From positions 1 through 10,727 of the forward strand of contig JAPLIW010000157.1 in assembly GCA_026388915.1 (NCBI GenBank): a stretch of DNA of 10,727 nt. Direction: 5' to 3'. The notes below the pieces were generated by a model. That model was given only the letters and a program-made list of their open reading frames with translations. It was not told the DNA's origin and searched no databases. Made by a program: the position numbers and the translations under genes. The stretch comes from Deltaproteobacteria bacterium. Lineage in GTDB: Bacteria > Desulfobacterota > SM23-61. Positions 1-6,395 of the stretch are shown here, piece after piece (positions within the stretch are counted from its first letter, which is position 1; each line of letters begins with the position of its first letter).

Positions 1-1
1 G

Positions 2-217
2 AAGGGTACAGCGGCCGACCTTCATGAACTGGGGATCATCGACGAAGTCCTGGCCGAGCCCCTGGGCGGAGCCCACCGGGACGCGCAGGCCATGGCCCGG
101 ATCCTTTCCCAGTCCCTGAGCCGCCATCTGAAAGAACTCCAGACCTTCCCCGTCGAAGAACTCCTGAACCGAAGATACGAGAAATATCGCCACATGGGCC
201 AGGTTTTTGGAGGATAG
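2..217 (+). CDS. accA: Acetyl-CoA carboxylase carboxyltransferase subunit alpha, C-terminal end
   Basis: Only the last 71 residues are in the window; the gene starts upstream. AccA is the alpha half of the carboxyltransferase of acetyl-CoA carboxylase. It moves a carboxyl group from carboxybiotin to acetyl-CoA to make malonyl-CoA, the committed step of fatty acid synthesis in the cytoplasm. The fragment begins KGTAADLHELGIIDEVLAEP and continues with LGGAHRDAQAMA, then an amphipathic tail with LNRRYEKYRHMG before TAG at 215-217. The order 'GIIDEV..EPLGGAHRD' then 'RRxKYRxMG' is the usual AccA C-terminus. The stop codon overlaps or nearly touches the next gene, so the two are probably co-transcribed. 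Identification is from recognition of the family, without a search. Confidence 0.93.
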   Translation, partial: KGTAADLHELGIIDEVLAEPLGGAHRDAQAMARILSQSLSRHLKELQTFPVEELLNRRYEKYRHMGQVFGG

Positions 218-227
218 AGATTCTGCC

Positions 228-986
228 GTGGGGGAAAAGCCCGTCGATCAACGCGCGGCGTACCAGGAAAGAAAGTACCGGAACCTTCTCCTCGACCAGC
301 GCCTGACTTCCTTCCAGGTTCAGGTCAAGGAAACCGACCTGTACCTTAGGGCAACCCGCGACCTCTCTGAAAACGCGCGTCAATCCGTTCTCCGTCATCG
401 TTACCATATCGAGCGTTATATCCTCGGCCATCCTGATTTTCTCCGCTCCCTGACCCCGGTGCCGCCCGACGAGTTTGCCCCGCCGATCGTCCGCCGGATG
501 ATCCGGGCAGGGCAAACCGCAGGAGTAGGCCCCATGGCGGCAGTGGCCGGCGCCATGGCTGAAGCCGTGGGGCAGGATCTGCTGGAGGAGTCTCCCGAAG
601 TCATGGTGGAAAACGGGGGGGATATTTTTCTCGCCTGTTCCCGGGAAACCAGGGTAGGAATTTTTGCCGGAAACTCGCCCCTGAGCCTGCGCGTCGGCCT
701 GGCCGTCCCCGCGGCCGGACATCCCTGGGGGGTATGCACTTCTTCGGGAACGGTGGGCCCTTCCCTCAGCTTCGGACGGGCCGATGCAGTCTGCATCCTC
801 TCTCCCTCGGCTTCCCTGGCCGATGCCGCGGCCACTGCCGTGGGCAACCTGGTAGGCACGGCGGGGGATCTGGACAAAGGACTGGAGAAAGCCGGGATGA
901 TCGAGGGAGTTTCAGGAGCGGTCATCATATTGGGCGAGAAGCTGGCTGCCTGGGGGGAGATTAAACTGGTGGAAATAAAGAAATAG
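228..986 (+). CDS. UPF0280 family protein (ApbE-like fold)
   Basis: A protein of about 252 residues of the UPF0280 family, related in fold to the flavin transferase ApbE; its biochemical role is not established. Family marks are the N-terminal YQERKYRNL, the segment VKETDLYLRA, the central glycine/alanine-rich stretch GPMAAVAGAMAEAVG followed by ENGGDIFL, and the C-terminal SASLADAAATAVGN. The start is uncertain. GTG at 228 is chosen because a GGAGGA lies upstream at 209-214, with a rather long 13-base spacer. TTG at 207 would add seven residues and overlap the accA stop by 11 bases. No membrane segment or signal peptide is visible. Its tight linkage to accA suggests one transcript. ApbE-like proteins transfer FMN, but no flavin-transfer activity should be assumed here. 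Confidence 0.85.
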   Translation: MGEKPVDQRAAYQERKYRNLLLDQRLTSFQVQVKETDLYLRATRDLSENARQSVLRHRYHIERYILGHPDFLRSLTPVPPDEFAPPIVRRMIRAGQTAGVGPMAAVAGAMAEAVGQDLLEESPEVMVENGGDIFLACSRETRVGIFAGNSPLSLRVGLAVPAAGHPWGVCTSSGTVGPSLSFGRADAVCILSPSASLADAAATAVGNLVGTAGDLDKGLEKAGMIEGVSGAVIILGEKLAAWGEIKLVEIKK

Positions 987-998
987 AAAACTGATTAT

Positions 999-1025
999 CC
1001 GCAGATTGCGCAGATTGCGCAGAGG
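999..1025. repeat. Degenerate 9-bp CGCAGATT-type tandem repeat
   Basis: Three head-to-tail units (CCGCAGATT, GCGCAGATT, GCGCAGAGG) lie in the 147-bp gap between the UPF0280 gene and the phosphodiesterase gene. The same unit type recurs at 6271-6300 in reverse orientation and at 8068-8094, so it is a dispersed family. It has no coding role and sits about 20 bp before the predicted promoter of the next gene. Confidence 0.6.
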
Positions 1026-1046
1026 TATAAAGGCGACAATAAAACT

Positions 1047-1074
1047 TTGTTTTTGGGAACGAAAAGACTATAAT
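1047..1074 (+). promoter_or_regulatory. Sigma70-type promoter for the phosphodiesterase-HIT-LapA unit
   Basis: A perfect -10 box TATAAT lies at 1069-1074. A weak -35 box TTGTTT lies at 1047-1052, 16 bases upstream. Transcription would start near 1081, giving a leader of about 50 bases before the TTG start at 1134. The local sequence is much more AT-rich than the flanking genes. Confidence 0.5.
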
Positions 1075-1133
1075 AGGGCCGCCGAACTTGGGGTTCGAGG
1101 ACCGAGGGCCGAGGAAAGAGGAAGAAGGGAAAG

Positions 1134-1613
1134 TTGATAAAAATTGGAGTGATCTCGGACACCCATCTGAGCTGCCCGACAGAAGAACTGGAGGATCTGA
1201 TGGATGGCCCCTTCAAAGAGGTGGACATGATCCTCCATGCGGGCGATATGACCGAGCTTAAGGTGCTGGATTCCTTCTCCGGGAAGAAAGTGGTTGCCGT
1301 CTGCGGGAACATGGATTCTTCCACGGTGCGCAAAGAGTTTCCCGCCCATCGGGTGTTCGACGCCGGCAGCTTCAAAATCGGCTTAATCCACGGATGGGGA
1401 GGGCCCCAGGGGATCGAAGAGAGAATCGCCCGGGAATTCGGCGCCGTGGATTGCATTGTCTATGGGCATACCCACCATCCTTCCCAGAGGGAGCGGGAAG
1501 GGGTTTTTTTCTTCAACCCGGGGGCTTTCGGGGGCGGCTTGGGTTCGAACCCCAAGAGCGTTGGCGTGTTGACCCTGGGTGAGGCGATTGCGGCGGAGAT
1601 CATTTACCGGTGA
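1134..1613 (+). CDS. Metallophosphoesterase, YfcE/MJ0936-like phosphodiesterase
   Basis: A 159-residue protein of the calcineurin-like metallophosphoesterase superfamily, single-domain YfcE/MJ0936 type. These cytoplasmic enzymes use a two-metal centre to hydrolyse phosphodiesters. All the metal-binding motifs are present in order: GVISDTH (Asp9, His11), HAGD (Asp38), CGNMD (Asn59), LIHGWG (His86) and VYGHTHHP (His112, His114). The length is typical of the family. The start is TTG at 1134, with a purine-rich GGAAGAAGGGAAAG just before it. There is no ATG close enough to keep the first metal motif, so TTG is the only good choice. The TGA stop is followed by the HIT gene about 20 bases later. 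The natural substrate cannot be read from the sequence. Confidence 0.9.
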   Translation: MIKIGVISDTHLSCPTEELEDLMDGPFKEVDMILHAGDMTELKVLDSFSGKKVVAVCGNMDSSTVRKEFPAHRVFDAGSFKIGLIHGWGGPQGIEERIAREFGAVDCIVYGHTHHPSQREREGVFFFNPGAFGGGLGSNPKSVGVLTLGEAIAAEIIYR

Positions 1614-1633
1614 AAGATCCAAAGGAGCAAATA

Positions 1634-2125
1634 ATGGCGGAACTTCTCTGGGCCCCCTGGCGGATGGATTATATTCTGGCGGACAAAAAGGGGCAGAAAT
1701 GCATCTTTTGCCCCCCCGATGGACAACCGGATCGAGAGAGGCTGATCCTGCACCGGACTTCTCGGTCCCTGGTCATGATGAACCGTTATCCCTATTCCTA
1801 TGCACACCTCATGGTGGCTCCAGTCCGGCATGTGGACCAGGTCCGGAAGCTGAAGAAACCGGAGATGGCCGACATCCTGTTTTATCTGGGAAATTCCATC
1901 GAGATTCTGAAGAAAGCCTTCCATCCGGACGGTTTCAACGTGGGCATGAACCTCGGGCAGGTGGCCGGGGCGGGAATCCGCCACCACATTCATTTTCACA
2001 TCGTTCCCCGGTGGAACGGGGACACGAATTTCATGCCGGCTCTGTCCGAAGTTCGGGTGATCCCCGAACACCTGCAGGAGACCTACCGCAGGCTGTTCCC
2101 TTACTTTCAGAAGCTGCGAAGATAG
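1634..2125 (+). CDS. HIT family protein (Ap4A phosphorylase/hydrolase-like)
   Basis: A 163-residue histidine-triad protein. HIT proteins are nucleotide hydrolases or transferases that act on substrates such as diadenosine polyphosphates or AMP conjugates. The N-terminus LWAPWRMDYI and a CIFC pair (Cys23, Cys26, possible zinc ligands) are typical of the Ap4A-phosphorylase-like bacterial group. The triad is H118-I-H120-F-H122 with VPRWNGDTNFMP after it; the middle histidine is the expected nucleophile. ATG at 1634 is preferred because AGGAG at 1623-1627 sits six bases upstream. GTG at 1610 would overlap the previous stop codon but has a poorer ribosome site. It lies between a phosphodiesterase and a LapA-like gene, 10 bp before the latter, so the three look like one operon. 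Substrate not determinable. Confidence 0.9.
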   Translation: MAELLWAPWRMDYILADKKGQKCIFCPPDGQPDRERLILHRTSRSLVMMNRYPYSYAHLMVAPVRHVDQVRKLKKPEMADILFYLGNSIEILKKAFHPDGFNVGMNLGQVAGAGIRHHIHFHIVPRWNGDTNFMPALSEVRVIPEHLQETYRRLFPYFQKLRR

Positions 2126-2135
2126 GGAGGGAATC

Positions 2136-2522
2136 ATGGGGCTGTTTCGCGGGATTGTTTTTTTAATTCTTTTGATCGTCGGAATCGGGTTTGCCATCCA
2201 GAACGATCAACCCGTTTCCCTGAAGTATTATTTTGGCCTGGTCACCCCCCCCTTACCCCTCTTTCTCTGGGCCTTCCTCTTTGTCCTCCTGGGTCTGATC
2301 CTCTCCGCGGTGTGGGCTTTCATCTCCCGGATCGGGCTCCACTCCCGGATTCGTCTTCATCGAAGGTCGATCGAGGAGCTGGAGCGCGAGCGGGACCGCC
2401 TGCGGGATGACAAAAAAATCCCTGAAGGCGTGACCCAGGGGCAAAAATCATTCATCAGCCGGATATTCGGGGGAAAAACGAAAGAGGGGGAGGGGGAGCA
2501 AAAAATCCCCCCTCCCGCATGA
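2136..2522 (+). CDS. LapA-domain (DUF1049) small membrane protein
   Basis: A 128-residue membrane protein with the LapA/DUF1049 pattern: a first membrane helix at about residues 5-24 (FRGIVFLILLIVGIGFAI), a short loop with QNDQPVSLKYYFG, and a second helix at about 40-65. An arginine- and glutamate-rich stretch follows (about 68-95, RSIEELERERDRLRDD), probably a coiled coil in the cytoplasm. The tail after residue 100 is polar and low-complexity. In gammaproteobacteria LapA works with LapB in control of lipopolysaccharide assembly through LpxC; in this lineage the role is inference. No LapB-like gene is in the window. AGGGAGGG just before the ATG is a strong ribosome site. It is the last gene of the unit and converges on the CBS gene. 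Confidence 0.83.
   Translation: MGLFRGIVFLILLIVGIGFAIQNDQPVSLKYYFGLVTPPLPLFLWAFLFVLLGLILSAVWAFISRIGLHSRIRLHRRSIEELERERDRLRDDKKIPEGVTQGQKSFISRIFGGKTKEGEGEQKIPPPA
2488..2516. terminator. GC-rich hairpin between convergent lapA-like and CBS genes
   Basis: The end of the LapA-like gene can fold into a 10-bp stem with one bulged C (2488-2497 with 2506-2516) around a loop containing six A residues. It lies just past the CBS gene stop on the minus strand, followed there by CCTCTTTCGTTTTT. It could end transcription from either side, but neither side has an immediate T-run, so the call is weak. Confidence 0.3.
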
Positions 2523-2528
2523 GGAAGG

Positions 2529-3173
2529 CTATTTCTCGATCTTGGCGTAGAGGACCGGGAACCCGCCGGCCTCGAGGGCTTTCTTGATGGGCTCGAAGTA
2601 GAAGGTTTTCAGTTTAAAGACCACCACCCGTTTACCGGGTTCGTCGGCGATATCCGTTACCACGCTGGTGATATTCACGTTGGACTCTTTGATGATCCGG
2701 GTGATATCGGCCAGGGCCCCGGGCTTGTCATCCACCTGGACTTCCAGCCGGCTCCCTTTCTCCTTCATTCCCATCACATCGATCAGGATCTCCATGACGT
2801 CGTTTTCGGTGATGATCCCCACCAGGTTACCGTCTTCCACCACCGGGAGACAGCCGATTTTGTTGTCATGGAGGAGAATGGCCGCCTCCTCGACGGAGAC
2901 ATCGGGGGCGATGGTAATGACATTGCGGGTCATGATTTCGCCCACGGTGAGCTTGTCCAGAAGGTAATGGAGCTCCCGGATCTCCAGGGAGGTGGCGGGC
3001 GAGGCTTCGGCTTTCCGAACGTCCATATTGGTCAGCAGCCCGACCAGCTTCTTGCCGTCCACAACCGGAAGATGGCGGATATTTTTTTCCTTCATGATCT
3101 TCTTTGCCACGGTCATCCTCTCATCCTTGGTGACGGTGACCAGGTCCTTTTTCATTTTCTTTCTGACCAGCAT
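2529..3173 (-). CDS. CBS-CBS-ACT domain protein (AcuB-like)
   Basis: A 214-residue regulatory protein with two CBS domains (about 1-60 and 77-135) and a C-terminal ACT domain (about 140-214). The CBS repeats show the usual endings: HLPVVDGKKLVGLLTNMD and CLPVVEDGNLVGIITEND. The ACT part begins LEVQVDDKPGALADITRII, a typical small-ligand binding motif (often an amino acid). CBS pairs bind adenosine nucleotides, so the protein probably senses energy state plus a metabolite; the partner is unknown. This arrangement is often called AcuB-like, but no acetoin gene context supports a role in acetoin use. The ATG at 3173 has an AGGAGG seven bases upstream. It is transcribed away from mutS, from its own promoter at 3224-3252. 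No catalytic domain is present. Confidence 0.9.
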   Translation of the reverse strand: MLVRKKMKKDLVTVTKDERMTVAKKIMKEKNIRHLPVVDGKKLVGLLTNMDVRKAEASPATSLEIRELHYLLDKLTVGEIMTRNVITIAPDVSVEEAAILLHDNKIGCLPVVEDGNLVGIITENDVMEILIDVMGMKEKGSRLEVQVDDKPGALADITRIIKESNVNITSVVTDIADEPGKRVVVFKLKTFYFEPIKKALEAGGFPVLYAKIEK

Positions 3174-3194
3174 AGGATTTCCTCCTGTCCGCTG

Positions 3195-3222
3195 TTGATA
3201 AAAAGCAAAGTAAATCTAGTAT
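3195..3222 (+). promoter_or_regulatory. Possible mutS promoter
   Basis: TTGATA at 3195-3200 and TAGTAT at 3217-3222 are separated by 16 bases, a fair sigma70-type match. Transcription would start near 3229 and give mutS a leader of about 180 bases that includes the inverted repeat at 3264-3339. It faces the promoter of the CBS gene, with the two -10 boxes one base apart. Confidence 0.4.
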
Positions 3223-3223
3223 C

Positions 3224-3252
3224 AGTTTATTGGATCTAAAAAGGACCGTCAA
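3224..3252 (-). promoter_or_regulatory. Sigma70-type promoter for the CBS-ACT gene
   Basis: On the minus strand TTGACG (3252-3247) is followed after 17 bases by TAAACT (3229-3224). The start would be near 3217, leaving a leader of about 45 bases that ends in the AGGAGG ribosome site. Spacing and the -35 match are good, the -10 match is moderate. Confidence 0.5.
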
Positions 3253-3263
3253 GGGGATTATTT

Positions 3264-3339
3264 GGAATTCGGAATGGGGAATGCCGAATTCGGAATGAGC
3301 AGATTCGCACCCATTCCGCATTCTACATTCCGAATTCCG
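3264..3339. repeat. Inverted repeat built from 7-bp GGAAT units
   Basis: The left arm is a tandem of degenerate 7-mers (GGAATTC, GGAATGG, GGAATGC, CGAATTC, GGAATGA). The right arm is the reverse complement type (GGAATTC, GGAATGT, AGAATGC, GGAATGG on the minus strand). The outer 13 bases, GGAATTCGGAATG, pair perfectly. The loop contains CAGATTCGCACC. It would form a long hairpin in the mutS leader. Translated, it yields the familiar spurious peptide NSEF/RIPHSEF, so open frames here are not genes. Confidence 0.75.
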
Positions 3340-3408
3340 CATTGGGATGGGTTGTATTTTCCCGGAGAGTAGGGTAATTTGGATAAAACCTTAAGAGGAT
3401 GGAAGCGG

Positions 3409-6015
3409 ATGGAGACCGTCACCCCCATGATCAAGCAGTACCTCGAGGTCAAAAACAAATACCCCGACGCCATCCTCTTCTATCGCATGGGCGATTTTTA
3501 TGAAATGTTTTTTGAAGACGCGAAGATAGCTTCAGAAATATTAGATATTGCTTTAACCTCCCGGGACAAGAACAAGGAAGATTCCGTCCCCCTCTGCGGA
3601 GTTCCTTACCACGCGGCCTCAGGGTATATCCAGAAGCTGGTGGAGCGGGGGTTCAAAGTGGCCGTCTGCGAGCAAATGGAGGACTCTTCCCAGGCCAAGG
3701 GGCTCGTGCGGCGGGAAGTCATCCGCATCGTGACTCCGGGCATGGTTTTCGAAGACGATCTCCTGCAGCCCAAGGCCAATAATTTTTTGATGGCCATCGC
3801 CCTGGGAGAGGAACGTTTCGGCCTGGCCATTCTGGATGCTTCCACGGGCGATTTCCAGGCGGCCGAGGTGAACACGGTCCAGTCCCTGCGGGATGAAGTC
3901 CTGCGCGTGGAGCCCAAGGAGATTCTGCTCGCGGAAACGGCCAAATCGCAGGCGTCCATGAAGCGCCTGATGAAGGCTTATCCTCACGCCCTTTATAGCT
4001 CGCTTCCCCCGGAGGTATTCGGCGCGGCACGGTCCCGGGAACGATTGACCGCCCTCGGTCTTTCCCTTCCGGAAGAAGCCGATCAATCGCTTTCCGCCGT
4101 GGGGGCGATTCTTTTCTACGTGGAAGAGACCCAGAAAGCTTCCCCCGCCCATCTTTCCCGGCTGGAATTTTATCGGGTCCATGATTACCTGGTCCTGGAT
4201 GAGACGACCCGCAGGAACCTGGAGCTCTTTGAAAATCTCCAGAGCCGCAGCCGGAAGGGATCCTTGCTGGACATCCTGGATGAAACCGTAACTTCCATGG
4301 GGGGACGGATGCTCAAACGTTGGCTCGGCTCCCCGCTCATGGATATGGAAAAGATCCAGGACCGGCTGGAGAAAGTTGCCGAGCTGAAAGAAAAGGACCT
4401 GCCGCGGAAAGCCATCCGGGACTCTTTGCGCCAGGTCAGGGACCTGGAGAGGCTGTCGGCCCGCATTTCCCTGGGAGTGGCCAACGCCCGGGACCTGGTG
4501 GCTCTGCGTGCGTCATTGAACCTATTGCCCGATGTGCGGACCCTTCTTTCTCCCCTGGAATATGAGGGGTTTAAAGGGTTCCTGGCCGATCTCAGCGATC
4601 TGCCGGACCTTCGAGACCTTCTGGAGCGGGCCATCGAGGACACTCCCCCCCTTTCCCTTAAAGAAGGGGGCTTGATTAAGAAGGGGTTTGACACCACCCT
4701 GGACCGGTATCGGGAAGTCGGCCGGGAGGGGAAGGGCTGGATCGTGGACCTGGAGGCCAAGGAGCGGATGAGGACTGGGATCACATCCCTGAAGGTCCGT
4801 TTCAACCGGGTGTTCGGCTATTACATCGAAGTCACCAAGCCCAACCTCCCCTCGGTGCCCTCTCACTACATGCGCAAGCAGACCCTGGCCAACGCCGAGA
4901 GATTCATCACCCAGGAACTGCAGGAGTATGAAACCCAGGTCCTCCAGGCGGAGGAGCAGACCGAGGCCCTGGAATTCCAGCTTTTCCAGGAGGTCTTGAA
5001 AAAGGTCTCGGCACAAATTCCCCGCATTCAGAAGATCGCCCAGGCCTTGGCGGAGGTGGACGTCCTCTCAGCCCTTGCGGACGTTGCGGAACGGTACGGG
5101 TACAGCCGGCCGCAACTGAGCGAGGGTGACAGCCTGACCATCGTGGAAGGCCGGCACCCGGTCCTGGAGCGGCTCTCCCTGGATGAACGGTTCGTTCCCA
5201 ACGACCTCTCCCTGAACGGGGAAGACCGGCAGATTCTGATCATCACCGGCCCCAACATGGCCGGCAAATCGACGATCATGCGGCAGGCGGCGCTGATCGT
5301 CATCCTGGCCCAGATGGGAAGCTTCGTCCCGGCCAAGGAAGCCGATGTATGCTTGATGGACCGCATCTTCACCCGCGTGGGAGCCACGGATGACCTGACC
5401 CGCGGCCGAAGCACCTTCATGGTGGAGATGGAGGAAGTGGCCCACATCCTGCGAAACATCACCCCCCGCAGCCTGATTCTCCTCGACGAGATTGGAAGGG
5501 GAACGAGCACCTTCGACGGCCTCTCCATCGCCTGGGCGGTCACCGAGTACCTCCACGACAGCTGCCCCTTCCAGCCCAAGACCCTCTTCGCCACCCACTA
5601 CCACGAGCTTACCGAGCTGGCCATGACCAAGCCGCGAGTCAAGAATTTCCACGTGGCGGTGAAGGAGTGGAACGACCGGGTGATCTTCCTGAGAAAACTG
5701 GTGGAAGGGGGGACCAGCCGGAGTTACGGCATCCAGGTGGCCCGCCTCGCCGGACTTCCGGAAGGAGTCATCGAGAGGGCCAAGGAGGTTCTTACGAACC
5801 TGGAACAGGGTGAGTTCACCGAAGCTGGAGTCCCCAAGCTGGCCGTCTCCAAGAAGCGCAAGCTGGCCTGGGAATCTCACCAACGCACCCTTTTCCAATC
5901 TCCCCCAGACCCGATCCGTGAGACCCTGCGCAGGGTCGACCCCAACCGCCTCACCCCCCTGGATGCGCTGAATATTTTAAGCGAGATGAAAGCCCGACTA
6001 ACGGATAACGAATAG
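3409..6015 (+). CDS. mutS: DNA mismatch repair protein MutS
   Basis: A full-length MutS1 of 868 residues. MutS clamps on mismatches and small loops in new DNA and, with MutL and ATP, starts repair. Seen in order: N-terminal TPMIKQYLEVK; the mismatch-wedge motif GDFYEMF (Phe30-Tyr31-Glu32); the connector and lever domains; Walker A GPNMAGKST at 614-622; ABC signature region DLTRGRSTFMVEM from 662; Walker B LILLDEIGRG (Asp693, Glu694); ATHYHELTEL; and the C-terminal LTPLDALNILSEMK dimerisation helix. QRTLF at 825-829 fits a sliding-clamp binding motif. ATG at 3409 is preferred because AAGAGGA lies nine bases upstream and it matches where most MutS proteins begin. TTG at 3379 would add ten residues. 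It stands alone between a divergent CBS gene and a long gap. No inactivating change is visible. Confidence 0.97.
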   Translation: METVTPMIKQYLEVKNKYPDAILFYRMGDFYEMFFEDAKIASEILDIALTSRDKNKEDSVPLCGVPYHAASGYIQKLVERGFKVAVCEQMEDSSQAKGLVRREVIRIVTPGMVFEDDLLQPKANNFLMAIALGEERFGLAILDASTGDFQAAEVNTVQSLRDEVLRVEPKEILLAETAKSQASMKRLMKAYPHALYSSLPPEVFGAARSRERLTALGLSLPEEADQSLSAVGAILFYVEETQKASPAHLSRLEFYRVHDYLVLDETTRRNLELFENLQSRSRKGSLLDILDETVTSMGGRMLKRWLGSPLMDMEKIQDRLEKVAELKEKDLPRKAIRDSLRQVRDLERLSARISLGVANARDLVALRASLNLLPDVRTLLSPLEYEGFKGFLADLSDLPDLRDLLERAIEDTPPLSLKEGGLIKKGFDTTLDRYREVGREGKGWIVDLEAKERMRTGITSLKVRFNRVFGYYIEVTKPNLPSVPSHYMRKQTLANAERFITQELQEYETQVLQAEEQTEALEFQLFQEVLKKVSAQIPRIQKIAQALAEVDVLSALADVAERYGYSRPQLSEGDSLTIVEGRHPVLERLSLDERFVPNDLSLNGEDRQILIITGPNMAGKSTIMRQAALIVILAQMGSFVPAKEADVCLMDRIFTRVGATDDLTRGRSTFMVEMEEVAHILRNITPRSLILLDEIGRGTSTFDGLSIAWAVTEYLHDSCPFQPKTLFATHYHELTELAMTKPRVKNFHVAVKEWNDRVIFLRKLVEGGTSRSYGIQVARLAGLPEGVIERAKEVLTNLEQGEFTEAGVPKLAVSKKRKLAWESHQRTLFQSPPDPIRETLRRVDPNRLTPLDALNILSEMKARLTDNE

Positions 6016-6071
6016 CCTCCACAAAGGGCTTGATCCAGGCAAGGCAAAATAATAAAATCCAATAAAAAACC

Positions 6072-6110
6072 TAATGGGACACAGATAAACACAGATGAAC
6101 ACAGATTTAA
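6072..6110. repeat. Degenerate 10-bp ACACAGAT repeat, copy 1
   Basis: After TAATGGG come three 10-mers: ACACAGATAA, ACACAGATGA, ACACAGATTT. A diverged second copy follows 69 bp downstream in the same orientation, with the same TAATGGGACAC lead-in. Confidence 0.65.
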
Positions 6111-6140
6111 TATTTGAAAAAGACCTAAAGGCAAAAGATT

Positions 6141-6180
6141 TAATGGGACACGGATGAACGCGGATCAACACGGATGAAGC
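6141..6180. repeat. Degenerate 10-bp ACACGGAT repeat, copy 2
   Basis: TAATGGG followed by ACACGGATGA, ACGCGGATCA and ACACGGATGA. It differs from copy 1 mainly by CAGAT changing to CGGAT in each unit, as if the units are kept alike within a copy. Confidence 0.65.
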
Positions 6181-6216
6181 GTTAAGGACAAATACGAAGG
6201 TCTGGGGGAAGCTGAT

Positions 6217-6245
6217 TTGAGCTTTGAGGGTTGTAAAGCTATTCT
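6217..6245 (+). promoter_or_regulatory. Possible promoter of the thiamin-diphosphate enzyme leader
   Basis: TTGAGC at 6217-6222 and TATTCT at 6240-6245 are 17 bases apart, each matching consensus at four of six positions. A start near 6252 would give a leader of about 145 bases carrying the mini-ORF and terminator. Confidence 0.35.
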
Positions 6246-6270
6246 TAGTCATAGCATTTTTATCTCTATG

Positions 6271-6300
6271 CTCTCTGCGTAATCGGGGTAATCTGCGGAT
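6271..6300. repeat. Reversed 9-bp CGCAGATT-type repeat
   Basis: On the minus strand it reads as units CGCAGATTA, CCCCGATTA and CGCAGAGAG, the same family as 999-1025 but in the opposite orientation. The CGGGGTAAT at 6284-6292 could also pair with ATTA..CCCCG at 6335-6345, the left arm of the terminator. Confidence 0.5.
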
Positions 6301-6318
6301 ATACAGTTGGAGGGTGTC

Positions 6319-6339
6319 ATGGACGGGAAAGAACATTAA
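6319..6339 (+). CDS. Possible six-residue leader peptide
   Basis: ATG GAC GGG AAA GAA CAT TAA would encode MDGKEH. GGAGGG at 6309-6314 lies four bases before the ATG, a good ribosome site. The stop codon touches the first base of the terminator stem, so a ribosome finishing this peptide would cover the left arm. There is no run of one amino acid as in classic biosynthetic leaders. This may be chance; there is no conservation evidence. Confidence 0.25.
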   Translation: MDGKEH

Positions 6340-6374
6340 ACCCCGCTTCCTACAAAGAAGTGGGGTTATTTTTT
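6339..6374 (+). terminator. Intrinsic terminator/attenuator ahead of the thiamin-diphosphate enzyme
   Basis: An 11-bp stem (AACCCCGCTTC with GAAGTGGGGTT, one G-U pair) around a seven-base loop CTACAAA, followed by ATTTTTT. This is a textbook rho-independent terminator. It ends about 20 bases before the ATG at 6396, and its tail is followed directly by the ribosome site AGGTGG. There is no room for a promoter after it, so the downstream gene is probably transcribed through it. Confidence 0.8.
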
Positions 6375-6395
6375 GTAAGGAGAAAGGTGGACAAA

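Larger units (their letters stand above)
6016..6395. other. Gene-free stretch between mutS and the thiamin-diphosphate enzyme
   Basis: These 380 bases hold no convincing protein gene apart from a possible six-codon mini-ORF. From left to right there are two copies of an ACACAGAT-type repeat, a plausible promoter, a reversed CGCAGATT-type repeat, the mini-ORF with its own ribosome site, a strong intrinsic terminator, and the ribosome site of the next gene. No hairpin with a T-run is seen directly after mutS. Open frames on the minus strand are translations of the repeats. Confidence 0.7.

Noticed and set aside
2529..3173. Assigning the CBS-ACT gene to acetoin use as acuB
   Set aside because: The domain order fits, but acuA/acuC are absent nearby and the family is broad, so only AcuB-like is stated.
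3121..3342. Minus-strand frame with NSECRMRN and GIPHSEF
   Set aside because: It is translated GGAAT-type inverted repeat running into the out-of-frame start of the CBS gene.
6072..6180. Possible CRISPR-like array
   Set aside because: Units are about 10 bp, head to tail, degenerate and without spacers; there are no cas genes.
6252..6375. Known riboswitch (thiamin diphosphate) or T-box ahead of the ThDP gene
   Set aside because: The conserved thiamin-riboswitch CUGAGA box and the T-box AGGGTGG-ACCGCG sequence are not present; only the terminator and mini-ORF can be supported.
6360..6395. GTG at 6360 as start of the ThDP enzyme
   Set aside because: It lies in the terminator stem, lacks a ribosome site and adds residues with no family match; ATG 6396 has AGGTGG five bases upstream.
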